From: Sclerotinia nivalis
Lineage: Eukaryota; Ascomycota; Leotiomycetes; Helotiales; Sclerotiniaceae
DNA: 64,000 nt
Direction: 5' to 3'
Assembly: GCA_029531795.1 (NCBI GenBank)
Contig: JAPEIS010000008.1
Location: 1,674,001 to 1,738,000, forward strand
Program-made: the position numbers and the translations under genes
The notes under the pieces: model-generated
Told to the model about the DNA's origin: nothing
Databases searched by the model: none
The model's input: only the letters and a program-made list of their open reading frames with translations
In this document: piece by piece, positions 57,011-64,000 of the stretch
Layout: the number at the start of each line of letters is the position of its first letter
How positions within the stretch are numbered: the first letter of the stretch is position 1

Positions 57011-57807
57011 TATATTGAAAAGTAAAATGTATTAGAAAAACTACTGTATTACTGTATAGCAACCTTTTTCGCGCCAAGCAAACAGGTCCTTTTACTCCTA
57101 AGGTCTCGATGTGCGCCCGAAAATGGGTCAACTGGATGTAGAGTGGAGGTAGATGACTTGATTTTCAAGCACACCACTTTTTGGCTGATAGCGGGGCCGT
57201 ACAAAATTCCTGTGTTCTCAAATATGCAGTGAAGGCACACGAGAAGATTTCAAACCGTGTTGATTGTAAAGATGAAATGTGTGTGAATTTAGAGGAATTG
57301 CTGACCTTATAATTATACTACTCCAATTGTCGATCAATGAGGGGTTGGACGAGGTTCGCAGCATATTGCGGGGTTAAACTCAACAATTGGTATTTGCCGA
57401 CAGTAGTTCAATATTTACATCATGCACGTGATTATCGGCCAAAGGGTGAGAGGCTGAAAGGTTGCTCTTGGTCGAGTTTCAATGTTATAGCTGACATAAA
57501 AATTATGAAGTATTTTTTTTTGGCACAGATGTTGATACAGTTTCCCTATGGGTGATGAGAACCCGCCAATTGCGCTGCTTCCTTTCAGCCAAAAGCAGAC
57601 CAGACGAACCTGCTCACTTGTGCTCTAGGTCTTTATGATTATCATTCAGATTCCTGTGATCCGAGTTAGGTAACTCATGAGGTCGCCGTCACGTCAGTTC
57701 ATAAAACTGGGGTATAGGTCTTCAGCCTACAATTTCAAAACGATTTGCAAGCCCTACACATATGTACATTGTTGTTCGAGGCCTCCATATTATGAATACA
57801 AGGTCCC
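57011..57807. other. Intergenic, tandem minus-strand genes
   Basis: This is 797 bp between NDUFA11 and TBCC. It carries an 8-base T run at about 57515-57523. No coding frame of note was seen. Confidence 0.45.
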
Positions 57808-58534
57808 TTAAGATCTAGCTGGTACATCAATACCGTATCTTTCCTTGATCCTCTCCCTTCTTCTCTCGTCGTAACCTGCTCCATATATGCCTTGAAGTGA
57901 TTAGTTGAATGTTCTTCAAAATGGCTGGTTAAACATACCTCTTCCCTCGCCCAATTCTGCTACCGTCTGTTCAATAGGTATCCTTCGGTTTTTCCTCAAA
58001 TGCTCCTTTCGCTCAAATTCATCCACATTTGGATCTCTCTTGTATCCGGACAGGGCACCGCCAGTATAATCGAATGCACTAAGCACAACCGCCGCCAAAG
58101 TACCAAATCCAAGCACCGCAGGAGTTGTTCCGACTATCAATGAATTAGTATCAGTTCGCTGCGAACGATTTGGGTGAGAATTAACATCTTAATCCTAGGA
58201 CTGATCCCGCCAAAAATCCTCCAATTGCAGTGTTGTAAGTGTCGTTCTTCTCTCGCAAGTTGGCAGATGCGTATTTTGTGAATTCATATGTTCCTCCCAT
58301 CGCAGCTGGAAAAAGTTAACATGATAGCGTCCAGAAATTCGATTTGACGGGCTTACTGAATACGAAAGCTGTGCCTCCTGTCCTTGTAATGAAACCCAAT
58401 GCTCCGATATTCTTCTTGTGTAAACTATTTTGGATCGCGGAAGCAAAGGCACCAGCAGTTCCCGTAATCAAGGCGCCGTTGATGCCTGCTTTCAGGGCAT
58501 CTTGAGGATGGTAGACGTCACTATTCGGTGCCAT
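57808..58534 (-). CDS. NDUFA11: Complex I subunit NDUFA11 (B14.7, fungal 21.3-kDa type)
   Basis: Exons are 58534-58357, 58305-58186, 58133-57939 and 57890-57808 (191 aa). It is an accessory membrane subunit of mitochondrial NADH:ubiquinone oxidoreductase, related to the Tim17/22/23 fold. The N-terminal helix region is DALKAGINGALITGTAGAFA, then GFITRTGGTAFVFTAMGGTY across the first splice. Gly-rich spans continue (TAIGGFLAGSVLGLRFGTTP, LGFGTLAAVVLSAFDYTGGA). The C-terminal tail is charged (ERKEHLRKNRRIPIEQTVAE) and ends in GIDVPARS. The second donor, GTTAAT, is weak but is the only one that keeps the frame. The four Gly-rich hydrophobic segments and the length fit the family. Confidence 0.9.
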
Positions 58535-59139
58535 GTTGAGGCAATGCAGAGAGTCAATAGTTGAAATCAAGATCTCAAAAGTCGCTATGTCGTTGGCTTG
58601 AGGTTGATAGATCCGGGGTTTTTGGACGGAACATACCGCTAAACGCTGCTTGTCCGTAGCCGCCATCCACCGGGGCTGGTTATTTCCGCCATCACCATTC
58701 TAAGCTTCTAAGCAACAAAATGCAGGCAGATAAACCTTCACCTGTTTAGATGAGAATACTTACAATTAAATACATATTTGACCACACACTTGACAGAAAA
58801 TAATCGTACAGATTCCTCTTTTCTAACCATAAAACTTGTTAATGCACCAGTTCCCATTCTCTTGCTGCTTGTATCCTCGCCAAATTTGGAGATTCAATCA
58901 CCGTTACACATTCAAACAACCAAAATAACATCGAGTACCTCGGTGGGCCCAAAGTTTTCACTCGTCTTCAAGCGTCTTTCTAAAGCGTATCCTTTCGAAT
59001 GCCAACCAATATATTGATCTTACTCCCAATTTCAACATATTCTCAAGTCTGCAACCTTTCTAGAGGCGGGGTAACTAAGTTGGAAACGAATTACGTAGTA
59101 TCGGTAGGCAAAGCGCGCAGCAGATAAGTGAGAGGTGCT
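58535..59139. promoter_or_regulatory. Divergent promoter region, NDUFA11 and UBP2
   Basis: This is 605 bp between outward-facing start codons. No motif could be assigned. A 79-codon plus frame at 58778-59017 has no support. Confidence 0.45.
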
Positions 59140-62100
59140 ATGTTTGACTACGAGAAGAACCCTGGACCAGGCAAGTTCTGCGACTCATTTTCCTTCTGAA
59201 TTTAGAGACTTCAAGCCTCTCGCGTATACTGGAACCTGGCTAATGGTGTGTGATCATGTAGGGAAGACGGCTCCTAGGTTAGTGAACGATCTACTTGATT
59301 ACGATTTAAGGAGAAGCGCAAAGACGGGCAAACATATTCTCGTAGATCCGGCGCCAATATTCAATGAATCCCATGTTGATCAAAGACTCATTACCTCCAA
59401 TTGTCACCATGAGCTTTATGAAAAAGACTCTCAAACTGCACCTCTGCGCCCACATGAGAGACCAGATCCCACAACAATCTGCAAAATAGCTGCATACTGT
59501 TCTAAATGCCGATATCATTTCCTGATAACAGTGGATTTCCGGGACTGGAAAGATGGACAAACTCCTTGTAATTATATGGATCTGGAAAACCCACTCCATC
59601 ACTTTCGAGTAGTTGACTCTAGATCGTCGCAGGACTCGAAAAACACTTACAAATTTGTGGTGCATCAATTTTATTGCACTGCCACTACCTGTCCAGTCAA
59701 AGTTGAAGTCAAAATATTGCCACCTAGGCTGTCCGCGAGTATGATATCCCTCTTGATAAATCCTCAAGACACTTTAGCTCGTGGACAGAAAGTAATTGAG
59801 GAAGATCCCGCAAGATTCCCAGGACACAGGCCGTTATATCCGTTTCAGATTCTTGGCAATCTGCGTAAATATTTACAAGACGCAGGAAGTGAGAATAGAA
59901 GGGATATTGCAGCGAGAAACAAAAGGTTCAGATTGGCATTCGGAGACGATTGTGACAGCCTACTGAGTTACCTGGGGTTCAAACTCGAGCTGAGACCATC
60001 GTCCAATCCCGTAGTATGTATTCCAACAACATACTATACCTTGTGGTTCGGGGTTTAGTTGACAGGTTCCCTCTTACAATTCAGTCACATCACTAACTTT
60101 TGTATCAGGAGGAATTCGAAGCATTTTGGATTTTACCCGTTGTCGATGATAAGAACCGCGTGTTCATAGACGATATCACGTTCGAGCTCAACCAGCTCAT
60201 GCTTGAGCGACCAGATATGGAGCAAAAGGCACCTTCAACTCAACCCCTCGACTCTCCCACCTATGCTCTACCTGATATTTTACGATCTTTGGCCTGCGAT
60301 GACTATCCAAAAAGAGATGCTGTTCAAATCGTGGACTCTATGGAGCATCCATGTTACGCCAGTCTAGGCGCAATCGAGCAATTCACGGATGACCTGTTAG
60401 CTTGGAGCTATGACCGGCAATGTCAATGTGACCCGGAGAACAAGCCATACTATCTGGACTGTTTGCGGGAGCTTGGCAACGGACGCCGTAGTTCCGATCT
60501 ACAAACGAAAGCTACGATGATTATGTCTACTGGAGAAGTTAGCCTGAAAGATATTGAGAAAGCTTACTCATTCTTCGCGCTTCGGAGAAGCGATATCAAG
60601 TCTGAGGCCGATGGCTACATTATTGGTGTTTATAACTCCCGTATTGATTCTGCACCTCGCCAGAAAGATGAGGCACGCGAATGTCTGCGCGTGATAGCAA
60701 AGGATAGGCGGAGCACTGCTATAGAAACTGTAGCAAACGATAGGACAATGACGTTCGAAGAAGCTCTCGAATTCCTAAGTGTGACTTCAGATACTGCGTC
60801 GGATAGCATTGAAGCTGCTGCAGTTGCCATGGTATGTTTATAGCCTTCAATAAGAGTCCTTTAAAGATTCTCAGCTAACTTTCAAATAGTCTTTCGAAGG
60901 TGATAAGGGCAAAGTCGCAAAAGCCTTAAGAGCTATTGCTAACAACCGCGGCAATGATTACACCCTGCAGCGTGCGGCTACGTCCATGGAGTCAGGAACT
61001 GAAGATTCAAATCTTGACGTCGGCGAGGCGTACAATCGACTTCAAATCAACGATAGACGCGCTCCGGATGATACTGTACTTGCCTATTACGAAAGTTTGA
61101 GGGCTGGTGCTCCTGCTGGATCATCAGATAGCTATACAGAAGCATTCCGGGTGATAGCTCATGATCGACAGAGCAGTTACTTGTTGAGAAAACTCGATGA
61201 TCCAAATGCTGATATTCAAGCGGAAAAGTCAACAGCTAATCAACCTCTTGGTCTGGACAACATTGGGAATACTTGCTACCTAAACAGCCTTCTTCAATAT
61301 TACTACACGGTAAAATCTGTTCGACAGGTAGTTATGAATTTTGAACAAAATCGCATGTCCTTGAATGAGGAGGATATCAAGAAGAAGCGTGTTGGAGGTC
61401 GTGCGGTCAGTAAGGCTGAAATCATCAAGGCCCAGAAATGTAAGCTACGCATATTTCCTTGGAGATGTCATTTCGCTAATCGTATATAGTCGTGATGGAG
61501 TTACACGACCTTTTTGAAAATCTGAAGACTGCCTCAACAAGATCCGTCAAACCTACTAGAGAGTTAGCCGAATTGACTATATTTAGCTCAGCAGCTGAAG
61601 CTAACTTTCGACGAGCTTCTATCAGTAGTCCAAGTGGTCCTCCAAACGTCGCATCCATGATGAGCCCCGTCTTTGGACCAGAAGGTCCCCCAACAATTAC
61701 AATCCCTCCTCCACGTTCAAGTGATGAGGACATTGAAATGGTCGAACGGCCTGAAGACAAAGACTCAAATCAACGCGATGATAGTAGTGAAGGCACATTA
61801 GTAGAGGCACCGGATATGGATGGTCTACCTCCGTATTCTGATGTTGTAGGTAAAACGAGTGCGGCAGTAGAAAAAGTCTGGGACAGCAAGACAGAGGACA
61901 CTAGTAGTACATTTGACGATGCTGTCATGGTCGATGGTGATTCGGTATCCCAAGCTCCAGAAGTCGTCCCCGTCGCGCCAGATAAGCCACCTCCAATCCC
62001 CCCAAGAAACAAAGCTGGCCTTTCCATACAGACAAATGATCAAAAAGAGGTCATCACCGACGATGACTTATGGAAATTTGGATCCCAGCAAGATGTTACA

Positions 62101-63318
62101 GAGGTTATCGGAAACGTGATGTTTCGTTTACAATGTGCTATTAAACCAACCAGTATCGATCCTGTATCTGGTGAGCAAATCGACAATATTAGGGACACAT
62201 TTTATGGTGCAAATGCCTCCTACCTTCGAAAGTCGCAAAAGTTAGAGAAGAAAGTTGAGCCATGGGCTAATCTTATCATTTTCCCGGATGAGAACAAATC
62301 TCGAGACATTTACGAAGCATTAGATGTGGTCTTTGATGAACAGCAGGTACATATCGATGGTACTGTTCAACCACAATATGCATCCATTACTAAACTACCT
62401 CCCATCTTACAAGTACAAATCCAACGTACACGTTACGATAATATCAAGCATACGGCATATAAGAACAGAAATGCGGTAATATTCCCAGAGACGATATACC
62501 TTGATAGATATATGGACTCTGAAGATCCTGACTCTACTTTGATGCGCCGTCGCCAAGAAGCATGGAAATGGAAGGCTCGTATCAATACTTTAGAAGAGCG
62601 GCAACGGACCCTCGGGCAAGAGAAAACAGCAGAAGAAATTTCTGTTTGTGATGCGCTATCTGCAACACATAGTTTTACTAAAAGTTTGCAGGAGATGGAT
62701 GATATCGAAGTTGATACAGACTTAATCACAATGCTTGAAGAACGTCAAGCAGAACTAACCCAAGAGATTCAAAGGAATAACGAAGAAATCCAGCTCCTCA
62801 AACAAAAACGAAATGAACAATTCACCAATATGACAAAGTATGAATATAAACTTCAAACGGTATTTATTCATCGTGGTGAAGCTGGTGGTGGTCATTACTG
62901 GATCTACATATATGATTTTGAGAATGATATCTGGAGAGAATACAACGATGAATATGTTACGGAAGTGCGTGATCGTCGTAGAATCTTTGAACACGAAGCT
63001 GCTGGTGCGAGTGGTACTCCTTATTATCTCGGCTATGTACGAAGTTCGGATGTGAAGGATTTGGTAGGGGCTGTGCATAGGGAATTGAGAGAAGTTGAGA
63101 TGCCAAATTTACCTCCTGCTACGAGTACGAATTCGTGGGCGAAAAACTTAGAGGATGGTGTTGAGGTGCATCATAATGAGGATGTGGAGATGGGGGAAGT
63201 AAAAAATGCGGGATTTGTGAACCCGCGACATATACACATTATGCCGAAGAAGGATGTAGAAGATAAGACGGGTGTTACTTCTCAAATGCCATTGGATGAA
63301 CATGGCAATGCTTGGTAA
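59140..63318 (+). CDS. UBP2: Ubiquitin carboxyl-terminal hydrolase Ubp2
   Basis: Exons are 59140-59170, 59262-60013, 60109-60831, 60890-61439 and 61490-63318 (1294 aa). Ubp2 is a deubiquitinase that trims Lys63-linked chains and in yeast works with Rsp5 and Rup1. The first intron uses a GC donor (CCAG/GCAAGT) and TAG acceptor; the join gives MFDYEKNPGPGKTAPRL, and no other ATG precedes in this frame. The N-terminal third has Cys/His residues (SNCHHEL, YCSKCRYHFL), followed at about 400-560 by degenerate helical repeats. The Cys box is GLDNIGNTCYLNSLLQ with nucleophile C631; a long disordered insert follows; the His box is GGGHYWIYIYDFENDIWREY with H1154. A coiled coil precedes it (about 1090-1130). 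Confidence 0.92.
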
Positions 63319-63835
63319 CATTTTCGGTGATATGACTTGGAGCTTTGATGGGTAGATGGACTGATTGGGACCTGGGGTTTAATTCCAGGTAGTCTGGAAG
63401 AGGGGAGCATGTGTGGAAAGACGGAAGAGGCAGATTTTGATACTTGATGATTTGCCTTTGGTATGATATGATATGATTGACGAATGGAATGGAATGAAAT
63501 AGCATGATATCCGATGCGTGCGTTGCGTACACAGCTTGCTTTTTTTTATCATTGATTTTCAAGCACTGCGTACATATGAATAGATCATGATGGTATTTAG
63601 GTATTTGTTACCTCTCATGTTTATTTGAGCTTGTGAGCATTGCTTGCTTGGTTGTATAGAGAGAATAAAGAAATAAGAATAAACTAAAGATCGATTGATG
63701 GTAAAATAAAGATCGGTTGATGGCAGAGTTAATATGGCTATGAAGGTGAAGGTGAATGGTGAATGGTGTACATGGAATTAGTGTGTTTGCTGGATGGAGT
63801 AAGTAACTCTATTCACCAGTATTTTAGAATTCAAT
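63319..63835. other. Convergent intergenic region
   Basis: This is 517 bp downstream of UBP2. It has short repeats of GATAT and GGAAT type at about 63460-63500 and AAGGTGAATGGTGA-type units at about 63743-63768. Confidence 0.45.
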
Positions 63836-63898
63836 CTAGAAATCAAAATTATTTCCTTCTTCTTCATCTTCCTTATCTTGATCTACATCACCCCAAAC
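63836..63898 (-). CDS. Last exon of a gene running off the right edge
   Basis: Leftward from a CATCTAG acceptor at 63899-63905, the frame reads VWGDVDQDKEDEEEGNNFDF and stops at 63836. The short acidic ending after a good 3' splice site looks like the C-terminus of a conserved protein, with the intron extending to the window edge. Phase 0 is assumed. I cannot name the gene. Confidence 0.45.
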   Translation of the reverse strand, partial: VWGDVDQDKEDEEEGNNFDF

Positions 63899-63944
63899 CT
63901 AGATGAGAAAGTTTCGATTGGAAACACATCACAGAGATTCATTT

Positions 63945-64000
63945 CACAATCATATCATATCACAATCATATCATATCATATCACAATCATATCATATGAT
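63945..64000. repeat. Tandem CACAATCATATCATAT repeat
   Basis: Copies of the 16-bp unit start at 63945 and 63961, with a third after a 5-bp slip at 63982 that reaches the window end. It lies in the inferred intron of the edge gene. Confidence 0.8.

Noticed and set aside
59171..59207. Shorter 37-nt GC-AG intron at the start of UBP2
   Set aside because: It keeps the frame but is below the usual minimum intron size; the 91-nt version ending at 59261 has a branch site and gives the family-like GPGKTAPRL.

Overview
The window looks like nuclear chromosomal DNA of a filamentous ascomycete. It holds dense spliced genes with short introns (about 45-140 nt for most), CTAAC/CTAAT-type branch sites and AT-rich intergenic DNA, and the gene set is that of Pezizomycotina: an independent phosphoglycerate mutase, a cytochrome-b5-fused sphingolipid desaturase, a fungal-type MED9. 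Protein style suggests Leotiomycetes, perhaps Sclerotiniaceae, but that is inference and not shown by the sequence. I see no transposon, rRNA, tRNA or CRISPR array.

Layout. 1-7 kb: the 5' part of a conserved-looking unknown gene (minus strand), a 3.4-kb gene-free gap, then a Ser/Thr-rich single-span membrane protein. 7.7-22.5 kb: eIF3K, TSR4/PDCD2, UTP22/NOL6, cystathionine gamma-synthase (STR2), SMC6 and COQ9, packed with convergent and divergent spacing of about 270-650 bp. 25-37.5 kb: a ten-exon GBP2/HRB1-like SR/RRM protein, a Cys-rich AT-hook protein, SRP14, SGD1/NOM1, dihydrolipoamide dehydrogenase (LPD1) and a Cys/Gly-rich unknown. 39-48 kb: delta-8 sphingolipid desaturase, a 103-aa SMP-like protein, a 2.6-kb AT-rich gap and VAC14. 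48-52.3 kb: gene-poor and holding decayed coding sequence on both strands. 52.3-64 kb: phosphoglycerate mutase, MED9, tubulin-binding cofactor C, complex I subunit NDUFA11, UBP2, and the last exon of a gene that runs off the right edge.

The genes are mostly housekeeping. Three act in small-subunit ribosome biogenesis (TSR4, UTP22, SGD1) and lie with translation and targeting genes (eIF3K, SRP14). Mitochondrial functions are also frequent (COQ9, LPD1, NDUFA11). No biosynthetic cluster or defence system is visible.

Exon structures were rebuilt by hand from reading frame, splice sites and family similarity recalled from memory; each joined model is an exact multiple of three. The most unusual signals are four GC-AG introns among about 50 (VAC14, TBCC twice, UBP2), an 8-nt microexon in the SR/RRM gene, and a decayed gene of unknown family at 49.8-51.2 kb. 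I found no convincing new multi-gene system.
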